Shown one piece after another: positions 46,855 to 55,575 of a stretch of 64,000 nucleotides of DNA. A program made the position numbers and the translations under genes. Source of the DNA: Massilia oculi (GTDB taxonomy: Bacteria > Pseudomonadota > Gammaproteobacteria > Burkholderiales > Burkholderiaceae_D); contig NZ_CP029343.1 of NCBI RefSeq assembly GCF_003143515.1, forward strand, positions 1,302,001-1,366,000. The letters are read 5' to 3'. The notes under the pieces are model-generated. The model worked only from the letters and a program-made list of their open reading frames with translations, did no database searches and was not told the origin of the DNA. Within the stretch, counting starts at the first letter, position 1, and every line of letters begins with the position of its first letter.

Positions 46855-48686
46855 ACCAGCGCCAGGCTGCCGTTGCGGGGCTCGCATCGCAGCAACTCCT
46901 TGTCGCTCTGCCCGGACACGAGCACCAGCCGGGTAAAGCTGTTCAGGTGCACATACAGGCCCAGGAACCGGCTCACGACCTGGGCAAACACGAACAGGCT
47001 GCTGCCGGCGAAGGCATCCTCGTCCACCGTCATGCGCACCTCGATGCCATGCACCAGGCTCGCGCCGTAGCGGTTGAGCAGCCAGGCCGTGGCCGGGATC
47101 GATGCCATCGCGCTGACGCCGGCGATCTGACGCTGCGAGGCGCCTGAGCGCGGCAGGTCGTACAGGGCCAGGGTCTCGCGGAAGGCGTCGAGATCGGCCA
47201 GCGAGCGGTGGTTCAGCGCCAGTTGCGTCACCAGGCGCCAGTGAGTGCCGTTGCGGTTGCCGAAGCGCAGCGGCGCGGAGGGCTTGCGTAGCAGGCGGAT
47301 CGGCAGGCCGCTCGTCGCGGTTTCGCTGGCCAGGTCGCCGCCCGGCGCCTTGATGCCGACGCCGCAGGCGGCCGCGCCGTTGCTGCAGGTGAGGTCGATC
47401 GAGGCCACGCTGGCGTCCTCTTCCAACCGCGAAAAATCGTCGTCGGTGAAGGCGATCTTCATGCGGTGGCGGCTGTCACCGCGGTCGTCGCGGCGCGCGA
47501 ACCAGTAGCGCTGGCCATGCTCGCCCCCTTCGCCATGGCGCAGGCCGTAATAGGGACGGTACTCGACGCTGGCGGTCTTGCCGTCCTCGGTCCTGAGCAC
47601 GTGTACCGCGTCGATGCTGTAAACCTCGACGCCCTCCTCGTGCCGGCTCGGCACCACGTCGTACATCGCCGAACGGTGCGTGATGCGCACCGGCGCCGCC
47701 GCCTGGCGGAACAGGTTCACCACCGGCACGCAGCCGGTGAGCAGGTTGGCGGCCGACAGCGCGCGCAGGATGCGCGCCGGGCCCGATTCGGCGTGCATGC
47801 CGGTGAGAAGGAAATGCAGGGTGAAGCGGCGCGCGCCGGCCGGCAGCAAGGGCGCCAGCCGGGCCAGGTCGACGTCCAGGAAGTGAAACTTGTCGGGGAA
47901 GGCGAAGTACTCCGTCAGCAGCCGGTAGGCCGGATGGGCGTGGTCCTGTTCCGGCACCAGCGCCTCCTCTGGCTCCAGGCCGCCCAGCTGCAGCACGGCG
48001 CCGTCGAGGCGGCGCCAGCCTTCCATGCCTTCGGCCTCGACCCAGGTCTCGACCACGTTCATGCCCAGGGCGTCGATCAGCGCCGCCGCCAGCAGGCCGT
48101 CGCCGTCCACGTGCAGGCGCAGGCGCGGCAGGCCGCGCCCATGCAATATGCGCGCCGGCAGCGCGCTGTCGAAGGCGATGCCGATGCGGCTCGCCGCGCG
48201 CGGCGGCAACCGAATGCGTGGCGGGACGTGGGCCACCGGCTCGAACCAGGCGCGCGCCACCCTCACCGGCGCCAGCGCCAGCTCGGCCGTGGTGCGAAAC
48301 ACGCAGGGCGCGCCGCGCGCCTTCAGCGAACTCATCTCGGTGCCGCGCGGCACCGCCTGCACGTGCTCGATCTTGCCGGCCCGCGCCAGCTGGTCGCCGC
48401 CGTCCACCTGCGCGATCGAACAGCTCGGCAGGCCGTGCAGGAAGTGCGGATACAGGCTGCCCAGCAGGGCTTCGGTCAGTTCCGGATAGTCGTCGTCGAG
48501 CTTTTTCGCGGTGCGCGCATTGAGCAGCGCGCAGGCCTGGATCAGGCGCCGGATATGCGGGTCTTCGCTGCCCTCCGGCCCTAGCCCCAGCTCGGCCGCC
48601 AGGCGCGGATACTGGTGGGCGAGTTCGCGGCCGACGGTGTTCAGGTAGACCAGTTCGCGCTCAAAATACGGCAACAGTTCGTCCAT
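46851..48686 (-). CDS. tssF: Type VI secretion baseplate subunit TssF
   Basis: 611 residues. MDELLPYFERELVYLNTVGRELAHQYPRLAAELGL and DPHIRRLIQACALLNARTAKKLDDDYPELTEALLGSLYPHFL are the ImpG/VasA signature. Later LHFLLTG and NLLTGCVPVVNLF also match. The ATG at 48686 has GGAG six bases upstream; a TTG three bases earlier is in frame but less likely. Translationally coupled to tssG. Confidence 0.93.
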   Translation of the reverse strand: MDELLPYFERELVYLNTVGRELAHQYPRLAAELGLGPEGSEDPHIRRLIQACALLNARTAKKLDDDYPELTEALLGSLYPHFLHGLPSCSIAQVDGGDQLARAGKIEHVQAVPRGTEMSSLKARGAPCVFRTTAELALAPVRVARAWFEPVAHVPPRIRLPPRAASRIGIAFDSALPARILHGRGLPRLRLHVDGDGLLAAALIDALGMNVVETWVEAEGMEGWRRLDGAVLQLGGLEPEEALVPEQDHAHPAYRLLTEYFAFPDKFHFLDVDLARLAPLLPAGARRFTLHFLLTGMHAESGPARILRALSAANLLTGCVPVVNLFRQAAAPVRITHRSAMYDVVPSRHEEGVEVYSIDAVHVLRTEDGKTASVEYRPYYGLRHGEGGEHGQRYWFARRDDRGDSRHRMKIAFTDDDFSRLEEDASVASIDLTCSNGAAACGVGIKAPGGDLASETATSGLPIRLLRKPSAPLRFGNRNGTHWRLVTQLALNHRSLADLDAFRETLALYDLPRSGASQRQIAGVSAMASIPATAWLLNRYGASLVHGIEVRMTVDEDAFAGSSLFVFAQVVSRFLGLYVHLNSFTRLVLVSGQSDKELLRCEPRNGSLALV

Positions 48687-48813
48687 CAAGAGCTCCTCGG
48701 GCTGTCGCTCTACGGTGGTGCAGATCGCGTCAGCCTGTCTTGCGGCGGCGCAATTTCCTGACTTGACAATAAGTCAGTAAAATCACGGGTCCATATCGCC
48801 TTATCGCCCCATC

Positions 48814-50223
48814 ATGACCACCGCCACCGCTACCACCGCCACACCCGTCCGCACCGAAATCGCCACCCTGTGGCGCCTGTCGTGGCCGGTGCTGGTCGGC
48901 CAGCTGGCGACGGTCGGGATGGGCGTGGCCGACGTCGCCCTCACCGGCCACGTCAGCGCCGACGAGCTGGCGGCGGTATCGCTGGGCACGGCGGTGTGGT
49001 CGATCGTGCTGGTGACGGTGATGGGCACGATGATGGCGATCAACACCGTGGTCGCCCACGAGATCGGCGCCGCGCGCCACGACCGGGTGCCGCACTCGGT
49101 GCGCCAGGCCATGTGGAAGGGCTTGCTGGTCGGCCTGGTCGGCTGCCTGTTCGCCAACCTGTGCACGCTGCTGTTCGACCACATCGGCATGGAGGCCCAC
49201 GTGGCCGACCGCGCATCGCTGTTCCTGCACGTGATCAGCGTCGGCATGCCGGCCTTCGGCGTGTATCGCGCGCTGTACGGCTACACCACCAGCATCAACC
49301 AGACCAAGCCGATCATGTGGATCGCCATCCTCGGCCTGGTGTTCAATACCGTGGTCGCATGGGTGCTGGTGTACGGCAAATTCGGCTTCCCGCAGCTGGG
49401 CGCGGTCGGCTGCGCGATCTCCACCGCCAGCGCGCTGTGGCTGATGCTGGGCGCCATGCTGTGGTGGGTCACGCGCGCGCCGGCCTATCGCCTCACTTAC
49501 CCTTTTGACCGCTACGAAGGACCGGATGCGCGCGAGATCGTCGCCCAGCTGCGCCTCGGGCTGCCGATCGGCGTCACCTATTTCGCCGAGGTCAGCGCCT
49601 TCGGCCTGATCAGCCTGCTGGTTGCACGTTACGGCGTGGTGCAGGTGTCCTCGCACCAGATCGCGCTCAATTTCGCGTCGCTGGTGTTCATGGTGCCGCT
49701 CAGCTTTGCGATCGGCATGCTCACCCGCGTCGGCCAGGCCATGGGCGAAGGCGACCCGGTGCGCGCGCGCTTCGTCGGCTGGGTCGGCGTGGGCGTCTCG
49801 GTCAGCTTCGGCGTCGTGGCGGCGCTCGGCATCGCCCTGTTCCGCTGGGAGATCGCGGCGATGTACACCTCCGATCCGGCGGTGCAGCAGGTGACCGCCA
49901 ACCTGCTGCTGTTCGCCGCGCTGTTCCAGCTGTCGGACTCGACCCAGGTCGCGACCGCCTCGGCCATCCGCGGCTACCAGGTGACGCGCCCGCCGATGGT
50001 GATCCAGCTGTTGTCGTTCTGGGGCCTGTCGCTGCCGCTCGGCTGCATCCTCGGCCTGGCGCCGGCCTGGTTCCCGTGGTCGCCCTCCGCGCCGATGGAA
50101 GCCACCGGCTTCTGGATCGGCCTGGTGGTGGCGCTGACGGTGGCGGCGGTGTTGCTGACCTGGCAGTTCGAGAAGCTGGCGCGCCAGCGTATCCGCGACG
50201 GCGCGATGGCGCAGCCCCGCTGA
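48814..50223 (+). CDS. MATE family efflux transporter
   Basis: 469 residues, 12 predicted membrane helices. The family-type first helix TLWRLSWPVLVGQLATVGMGVADVALTGHV and the internally repeated second-half start EIVAQLRLGLPIGVTYFAEVSAFGLISLLVARYG are present. It is a cation-coupled multidrug exporter similar to NorM; substrates are not predictable. Alone between tssFG and the S9 peptidase. Confidence 0.93.
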   Translation: MTTATATTATPVRTEIATLWRLSWPVLVGQLATVGMGVADVALTGHVSADELAAVSLGTAVWSIVLVTVMGTMMAINTVVAHEIGAARHDRVPHSVRQAMWKGLLVGLVGCLFANLCTLLFDHIGMEAHVADRASLFLHVISVGMPAFGVYRALYGYTTSINQTKPIMWIAILGLVFNTVVAWVLVYGKFGFPQLGAVGCAISTASALWLMLGAMLWWVTRAPAYRLTYPFDRYEGPDAREIVAQLRLGLPIGVTYFAEVSAFGLISLLVARYGVVQVSSHQIALNFASLVFMVPLSFAIGMLTRVGQAMGEGDPVRARFVGWVGVGVSVSFGVVAALGIALFRWEIAAMYTSDPAVQQVTANLLLFAALFQLSDSTQVATASAIRGYQVTRPPMVIQLLSFWGLSLPLGCILGLAPAWFPWSPSAPMEATGFWIGLVVALTVAAVLLTWQFEKLARQRIRDGAMAQPR

Positions 50224-50275
50224 CTCTGGTATCGTCTCGCGATTGCTGTAAATTAATAATCCTCAAGAGACATCA

Positions 50276-52495
50276 ATGCGCCCTCTCCTCCTTCTCCTGG
50301 CCGCCCTCGCGGCCACGCCCGCCATGGCCGAAAAACTGACACTGGACCGCATCTACGGTGAAGCCTCGCTGGCCGGCGCCAGCGTGCGCAACCTGCGCGT
50401 GTCGCCGGATGGCGAGCGCGTGACCTTCCTGCGCCCGCGCGCCGACGACCAGTACCGTCTCGACCTGTGGGAATACAACACCAGGAGCAAGGCCACGCAG
50501 CGCCTGGTCGATTCCAAGCAGCTGGTGCCGAACGAGGAATTGTCGCTCGAAGAAAAGGCGCGCCGCGAACGCGCGCGTACCGCCGGCCTGTCGGGCATCC
50601 TCAACTATTACTGGTCGCCCGACGGCAAGCGCCTGCTGGTGCCGATCGGCGGCGACCTGTATCTCGTCGATGCCGCCAAACCGGAAGCCGCGCGCAAGGT
50701 CGCCTCGGGCAACGTCATCGATCCGAAAATCTCGCCACGCGGCCGCTACGTGTCCTTCGTGCGCAACCAGAATCTGGTGGTGATCGATCTCGCCACCGGC
50801 GCCGAGCGCCAGCTGACGACCGATGGCAAGGGCACCGTGCACAATGGTGAAGCGGAATTCATCGCGCAGGAAGAGATGAGCCAGACCACCGGCTACTACT
50901 GGGCGCCGGACGACTCGCACATCGCTTACCGCCGCTACGACGACGCGCCGGTGCCGGTGGTGCGCCGTTTCGAGATCTTCGCCGACCGCACCGAGGTGAT
51001 CGACCAGCACTATCCTGCCGCGGGCGATCCGAACGTGGCGATCGAGCTGATGGTCGTCAATCCGGCCACCGGTGAGCAGCGCAAGATCGACCTCGGCCAG
51101 GACAAGGACATCTACCTGGTGCGCGCCGACTTCAGCGCCGACGCCAAGACCCTGGTCTACCAGCGCCAGACGCGCGACCAGAAGCGCCTCGACCTGGTGG
51201 CGGTCGACGTCGCCACCCTGGCCCAGCGTCCGCTGTTCTCGGAAACCTCCAGCACCTGGGTCGAAGTCCATAACGACCTGCGCTTCCTCAAGAACCGCCA
51301 GGCCTTCGTCTGGGCATCCGAGCGCACCGGCCGCAAGCACCTGTACCTGTACGACCTGAACGGCAAGCTGCTGCACCCGATCTCGCGCGGCGACTGGGGC
51401 GTGGACAATATCCTGGCCGTCGATGAAGGCGCCGGCAAGATCTATATTTCGTCGAACCGCGACGCCGTGATCGACAAGCAGACCTATGCGCTGTCGCTGG
51501 ATGGCCGCGGCGCCGACAAGCCGGCCCGCATTACCCAGGGCGACGGCTGGCACGAGGCTTCGTTCGCCGGCAACGGCAAGCTGTTCGTCGACACCTATTC
51601 GAATCCGAACACCCCGCCGCAAGTGTCGATCCGTCGCGCCGACGGCAGCATGGTCGAGTGGATCGAGAAAAACGAACTCAATGCCAACCATCCATACACG
51701 CGCCACCTCGATGCGCACCTGCCGACCGAGTTCGGCACCCTGAAGGCGGCCGATGGCCAGACCCTGCACTATTCGATCATCAAGCCGGCCGGTTTCGATG
51801 CGACTAAACGTTACCCGGTGTTCCTGTTCACCTATGGCGGCCCGCATTCGCAGCGCGTGACCCGTGCCTGGGGCAATTATTTTGATCAGTACATGGCGCA
51901 GCAGGGCTTCGTGGTCTTCCGTCTCGACAATCGTGGCTCGGGCCGCCGCGAGCGACAGTTCACCGACGTACTGCACAACAACCTGGGCAAGCACGAAGTC
52001 GAAGACCAGGTGGCCGGCATCGACTGGCTGGCCAGGCAGAGCTTCGTCGATCCGAAACGCGTGGGCGTGTTCGGCTGGAGCTATGGCGGCTTCATGACCT
52101 TGCGCCTGCTGTCCGCAGCGTCGGACAAGATCGCGATGGGCGTGTCGGTGGCGCCGGTGACCGACTGGGCGTTGTACGACACCCACTATACCGAGCGCTA
52201 CGTTGGCGGTACGCCCAAGGGCGATCCGGAAGCCTACAAGCGCAGCGGCGTGTTCGCCCACCTGGACGGCATGAAATCGCATCTGCTGCTGATCCACGGC
52301 ATGGCCGACGACAATGTCCTGTTCTCGAACACCACCCTGTTGATCGATGAGCTTGTGAAGCGCAATGTGCAGTTCGACCTGATGACCTATCCGGGCGCCA
52401 AGCACGGCATGTCGGGCCGCACCAACCAGCGCCACGTGTATGGCCTGATCGAGTCCTACTTCAAGAAGCAGCTGGGCGGCACGCAGCCGAACTGA
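50276..52495 (+). CDS. S9 family prolyl oligopeptidase (DPP IV-like)
   Basis: 739 residues with a signal peptide (LLLLLAALAATPAMAE). An N-terminal beta-propeller (about residues 30-480; blade motifs such as LRVSPDGERVTFLRP and YYWAPDDSHIAYRRYDD) is followed by an alpha/beta hydrolase domain. Catalytic Ser602 is in GWSYGG, the Asp lies in HGMADDNVLF (678/679), and His710 is in GAKHGM. DPP IV-type propeller features (EAEFIAQEEMSQTTGYYWAPD) indicate release of N-terminal dipeptides, probably in the periplasm. Confidence 0.93.
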   Translation: MRPLLLLLAALAATPAMAEKLTLDRIYGEASLAGASVRNLRVSPDGERVTFLRPRADDQYRLDLWEYNTRSKATQRLVDSKQLVPNEELSLEEKARRERARTAGLSGILNYYWSPDGKRLLVPIGGDLYLVDAAKPEAARKVASGNVIDPKISPRGRYVSFVRNQNLVVIDLATGAERQLTTDGKGTVHNGEAEFIAQEEMSQTTGYYWAPDDSHIAYRRYDDAPVPVVRRFEIFADRTEVIDQHYPAAGDPNVAIELMVVNPATGEQRKIDLGQDKDIYLVRADFSADAKTLVYQRQTRDQKRLDLVAVDVATLAQRPLFSETSSTWVEVHNDLRFLKNRQAFVWASERTGRKHLYLYDLNGKLLHPISRGDWGVDNILAVDEGAGKIYISSNRDAVIDKQTYALSLDGRGADKPARITQGDGWHEASFAGNGKLFVDTYSNPNTPPQVSIRRADGSMVEWIEKNELNANHPYTRHLDAHLPTEFGTLKAADGQTLHYSIIKPAGFDATKRYPVFLFTYGGPHSQRVTRAWGNYFDQYMAQQGFVVFRLDNRGSGRRERQFTDVLHNNLGKHEVEDQVAGIDWLARQSFVDPKRVGVFGWSYGGFMTLRLLSAASDKIAMGVSVAPVTDWALYDTHYTERYVGGTPKGDPEAYKRSGVFAHLDGMKSHLLLIHGMADDNVLFSNTTLLIDELVKRNVQFDLMTYPGAKHGMSGRTNQRHVYGLIESYFKKQLGGTQPN

Positions 52496-52512
52496 TCGTT
52501 GCTTTCCAAAAC

Positions 52513-52548
52513 AAAACGGCCGCGTCGATCGACGCGGCCGTTTTTCAT
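52513..52548. terminator. Bidirectional rho-independent terminator
   Basis: Perfect 14-bp stem: 52513-52526 pairs with 52531-52544 with a GATC loop. It has T-runs on both strands, serving the S9 peptidase from the left and csbD from the right. Confidence 0.93.
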
Positions 52549-52572
52549 TGCGCTGTCAAAGCGCGGTGTGGC

Positions 52573-52779
52573 TTACGGACGTGGCGTTGGACGGTTTGCT
52601 TCGTCCACGGCATCCTTCACGACCTCTTTCGCGTCGCCATAGGCTTCCTGGGTCTTGCCCTCGGCCTGGTTCGCCAGGCCCTTGGCCTGCTGCTCGGTGC
52701 TGCCCACCATTTTGCCGGCGCCTTCCTGAATCTTGCCGCCGATGTCTTTCAGTTTGCCTTCGACTTGGTCCTTGTTCAT
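52573..52779 (-). CDS. CsbD family stress protein
   Basis: 68 residues. MNKDQVEGKLKDIGGKIQEGAGKMVG followed by AKGLANQAEGKTQEAYGDAKEVVKDA is the CsbD pattern of amphipathic, charged helices. Members are often general-stress induced but without known biochemical role. The ribosome site is AAGGAG. A paralogue lies at 54164-54340, beyond the AI-2E family gene. Confidence 0.9.
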   Translation of the reverse strand: MNKDQVEGKLKDIGGKIQEGAGKMVGSTEQQAKGLANQAEGKTQEAYGDAKEVVKDAVDEANRPTPRP

Positions 52780-52962
52780 GGTGTTCTCCTTGAGTAATGC
52801 ATGCCTGGATGGCCATGCGATGGGTACAGAATAGTCCATCCGCACCTGCTCATCTGTTAGCGCACGCACACAGCGATCCGTCCCCACCCGCGCGACATTT
52901 TTGTAGCTCAAATGCTAATCTTTTCTTGCAACGCGGCCCGCCGCTCAAGAAGAGAATTCTCC

Positions 52963-54054
52963 ATGAATAACAACAATACCGACGCCGTCCCGGCAACCCA
53001 CGAAGCTCCGCAGGCCCAGCGCCGCCTGGCGCGCCGCGTGACCCTCGTCAATGGCATCGCCGTGCTGTTCATCCTCGGCCTGGCCGCCGTCGTGCTCGCG
53101 GCCGATGCGCTGCTGCTGGTGTTTGCCTGCATCCTGTTCGCCATCTTGCTCTATAAATTGAGCGAGATCATGCACCGGCGCTTCCACATGCGGCGCAAGC
53201 TCGCGCTCGGCATCGTCGTGCTGCTGCTCGGCGCCATCATCGGCCTGGGCGGCTGGGCCATGGCGCCGCAGATTTCCGAGCAGTCGACCCAGCTGGCGGA
53301 GGAAATCCCGGCCGCCATCGAGCGTCTGCAGGGCGAAGTCGCACAGCATCCGCTGCTCAAGCGTGTGGTGGACGAGCTGCCGCCGCCGGAAGACATCGTC
53401 AAGCAAATGAGTTCGCTGGTACCGAACGCCGGCCTGTTCTTCTCGGGCGTCCTGGGCGCCCTCGGCAACGTCGTCATCATCATCTTCGTCGGCATCTATT
53501 TCGCCGCCACGCCGGGCGTCTATACCGGCGGCTTCATCCGCCTGATCCCGCAACACAAGCGCGGCCGCGCACGCGAGGTCATCGACGAGATGAGCGATTC
53601 GCTCGCCAGCTGGCTGCTCGGCAAGGCGCTGTCGATGCTGATCGTGGGCACCACCACCGCGATCGGGCTGTCCCTGCTGGGCGTACCGCTGGCGCTGATC
53701 CTGGGCATCATCGCCGGTCTGCTCGACTTCATTCCCTACCTCGGCCCGATCATGGCCGGCATCCCGGCCGTGCTGCTGGCGCTGTCGATCAGCCCGGAAA
53801 TGGCGATGTATGCACTGTTGCTGTTCGCGGCGATCAATATGCTCGAAGGTTATGTGCTGCAGCCGATGATCGAAGCCAAGGCGATCGAATTGCCGCCCGC
53901 GCTAGTGATCGTGATGCAACTGATCTTTGGCACCCTGTTCGGCTTCGCCGGCGTGGCGCTGGCCACGCCCCTGGCCGCCGTGCTGGCGGTACTGGTCAGG
54001 ATGCTCTATATAGAAGACGTGCTGGGGGACAGACCGGCGAAAGGGGCAAGCTAG
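52963..54054 (+). CDS. AI-2E family transporter (PerM/TqsA-like)
   Basis: 363 residues. Paired N-terminal membrane helices, a periplasmic segment (EQSTQLAEEIPAAIERLQGEVAQHPL), then a block of C-terminal helices with IAGLLDFIPYLGPIMAGIPAVLLAL and MLEGYVLQPMIEAKAIELPPALVI, all characteristic. Members include Na+/H+ antiporters and putative autoinducer-2 exporters; the function here is open. Start 52963 with AGAGAA upstream. Confidence 0.92.
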   Translation: MNNNNTDAVPATHEAPQAQRRLARRVTLVNGIAVLFILGLAAVVLAADALLLVFACILFAILLYKLSEIMHRRFHMRRKLALGIVVLLLGAIIGLGGWAMAPQISEQSTQLAEEIPAAIERLQGEVAQHPLLKRVVDELPPPEDIVKQMSSLVPNAGLFFSGVLGALGNVVIIIFVGIYFAATPGVYTGGFIRLIPQHKRGRAREVIDEMSDSLASWLLGKALSMLIVGTTTAIGLSLLGVPLALILGIIAGLLDFIPYLGPIMAGIPAVLLALSISPEMAMYALLLFAAINMLEGYVLQPMIEAKAIELPPALVIVMQLIFGTLFGFAGVALATPLAAVLAVLVRMLYIEDVLGDRPAKGAS

Positions 54055-54116
54055 CGCCGGCGCGCCGCATTGACGGCGCGGCGCGCCACGGCATCGCTGA
54101 AACCGTGGGCGCCAAC

Positions 54117-54146
54117 GACAAAGCCGCGCGATTGCGCGGCTTTGTC
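54117..54146. terminator. Convergent 13-bp hairpin, probable terminator
   Basis: GACAAAGCCGCGC (54117-54129) pairs with GCGCGGCTTTGTC (54134-54146) around GATT. It lies between the converging AI-2E transporter and second csbD. The T-rich part is within the stem, so termination strength is uncertain. Confidence 0.55.
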
Positions 54147-54163
54147 ATGGTGCAGAAGGCAGA

Positions 54164-54340
54164 TCAGCGATTGCCTTTGGCGATTTCCTTCACGTCGCCG
54201 ATCTTCTTCTGGGCCTTGCCCTCGGCCTGGTTCGACAGGCCTTCGCTCTGCTGCTGGCGGCTGCCGACGGCTTCGCCGACCTTCTGCTGCACCTTGCCGC
54301 CGACTTCCTTCGCCTTGCCCTTGACTTGATCCTTGTTCAT
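54164..54340 (-). CDS. CsbD family protein, second copy
   Basis: 58 residues: MNKDQVKGKAKEVGGKVQQK, then VGSRQQQSEGLSNQAEGKAQ, ending IAKGNR. It is clearly paralogous to the copy at 52573-52779, sharing MNKDQV-GK, GGK-Q and NQAEGK-Q, but is ten residues shorter. GGAG precedes the start. The pair brackets the AI-2E transporter. Confidence 0.88.
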   Translation of the reverse strand: MNKDQVKGKAKEVGGKVQQKVGEAVGSRQQQSEGLSNQAEGKAQKKIGDVKEIAKGNR

Positions 54341-54412
54341 TGCAGTCTCCTTGCCTGGTCCGTGGATGAGCCTTAAGAATAGGAGTAACTTCCAGGCAGT
54401 TCTGTTCGTCGC

Positions 54413-55057
54413 TTAACAAACAGGCTTACGCCAGACGCTGGCCAGCCACGGTTGCTGGTCGCGAGGGAAGCCGGGCGGCCGGTAGTAATGATGCAGGGCC
54501 GTGAAGCCGGCCGCGAGCAGATAGCGTTCCCAGGTGGCGTAGTCGTAATAACTGCCATAGCGCGGGCCGTTCCAGCCTTCCCGGTTGTCGCCGCGCGGAT
54601 TCGAACTGAACAGCACCCCGCCCGGCTTGAGCGCGGCGTGCAGATGCACCAGCACCTGCGGCAAGGCGGCGCTCGGTACATGGAACAACACGGCATTGGC
54701 AAAGATGCCGTCAAAGGTCGCTTGAGGCAGATCAAGGTGCAGGAAATCCTGGCGCCATACCTCGCAGCCACTGTAGTCGCGCGCCATGGCCACGAAGCGC
54801 TCGCTGCCGTCGACGCCGATGGCGCGGTGGCCGAGCGCACTGAAGGTCTTGAGGTCGCGCCCCGGTCCGCAGCCCAGGTCGAGAATGGTGTAAGGCGCCG
54901 GCGCCTCGATTGCATCCAGCAGGGCGGCGATGTTCTGGCTGACGTCGTGGTCGATCGTGCCGGCGAAGAAGGAGTCGGCATTGCGCTCGTAATGCGCGAG
55001 CGTCCGGCGGGCGATGTCGTCGTGCGCCTCGTGACTGTGATTGTTCTGATGATCCAT
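54413..55057 (-). CDS. SAM-dependent methyltransferase
   Basis: 214 residues. Motif I TILDLGCGPGRDLKTFSALG, AIGVDGSERFVAMAR, and FDGIFANAVLFHVPSAALPQVLVHLHAALKPGGVLF are those of small class I methyltransferases (Methyltransf_11/25 type). The His-rich start MDHQNNHSHEAHDD may bind metal. The substrate is unknown. The start at 55057 lacks a good ribosome site; 55099 is the upstream alternative. Confidence 0.87.
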   Translation of the reverse strand: MDHQNNHSHEAHDDIARRTLAHYERNADSFFAGTIDHDVSQNIAALLDAIEAPAPYTILDLGCGPGRDLKTFSALGHRAIGVDGSERFVAMARDYSGCEVWRQDFLHLDLPQATFDGIFANAVLFHVPSAALPQVLVHLHAALKPGGVLFSSNPRGDNREGWNGPRYGSYYDYATWERYLLAAGFTALHHYYRPPGFPRDQQPWLASVWRKPVC

Positions 55058-55196
55058 GTCGACAGTATGCCAGCTGGCGGCCCCGGGAAAAAAATTCAAA
55101 AAAAATTCAAAAAAACCCTAAAGTTCCCAAAATCCCTGCCGTAAAAGAACCAGACAACCGGCAATCCGGCCGGAGTTTCATTGTTTTGGTGGCAAC

Positions 55197-55478
55197 ATGA
55201 ACGCAAACGAAGTCCTCGCGATGTACGAAAACCTGGCTGGCCTGACCCGTCAGATGTCGCAAGCCGCCAAGGCCGGAGACTGGAACGAGTTTGCCAACCT
55301 GAACGTGGAAGCCAAGGTCGAAGCGCGCAGCGCCGCCGCCGGCATGCCGGCCCTGGAGGGCGCCCAGCGCCTGCGCAAGATCGACCTGCTCAAGCAGCTG
55401 ATGGCCAACGACCGCGCGATCCGCGACGTGACCGAGCCGTTCGATGGCCAGCTGGACCGCGCGCTGCAGGCGCACTGA
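55197..55478 (+). CDS. fliT: FliT-like flagellar chaperone
   Basis: 93 residues, all helical: VLAMYENLAGLTRQMSQAAKAGDWNEFANLNVEAKVEARSA, then RLRKIDLLKQLMANDRAIRDVTEPFDGQLDRAL. The length and layout fit FliT, the export chaperone for the filament cap FliD. No other flagellar gene is adjacent. A terminator follows 20 bases later. Confidence 0.75.
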   Translation: MNANEVLAMYENLAGLTRQMSQAAKAGDWNEFANLNVEAKVEARSAAAGMPALEGAQRLRKIDLLKQLMANDRAIRDVTEPFDGQLDRALQAH

Positions 55479-55498
55479 TTCCTGGCGAATACTGAACC

Positions 55499-55523
55499 AA
55501 GGCACCTGCGGGTGCCTTTTTTG
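55499..55523 (+). terminator. Rho-independent terminator of fliT
   Basis: AAGGCACC (55499-55506) and GGTGCCTT (55511-55518) with a TGCG loop, followed by TTTTG. Confidence 0.9.
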
Positions 55524-55575
55524 TTGCAGGAATAAAGACCGACTGCGGCGCGAGGGAGCGAAGCGCCAAAGAAAA

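Noticed and set aside
50273..52435. 720-codon minus-strand open frame
   Set aside because: Exact antisense shadow of the S9 peptidase, whose catalytic triad and signal peptide are clear.
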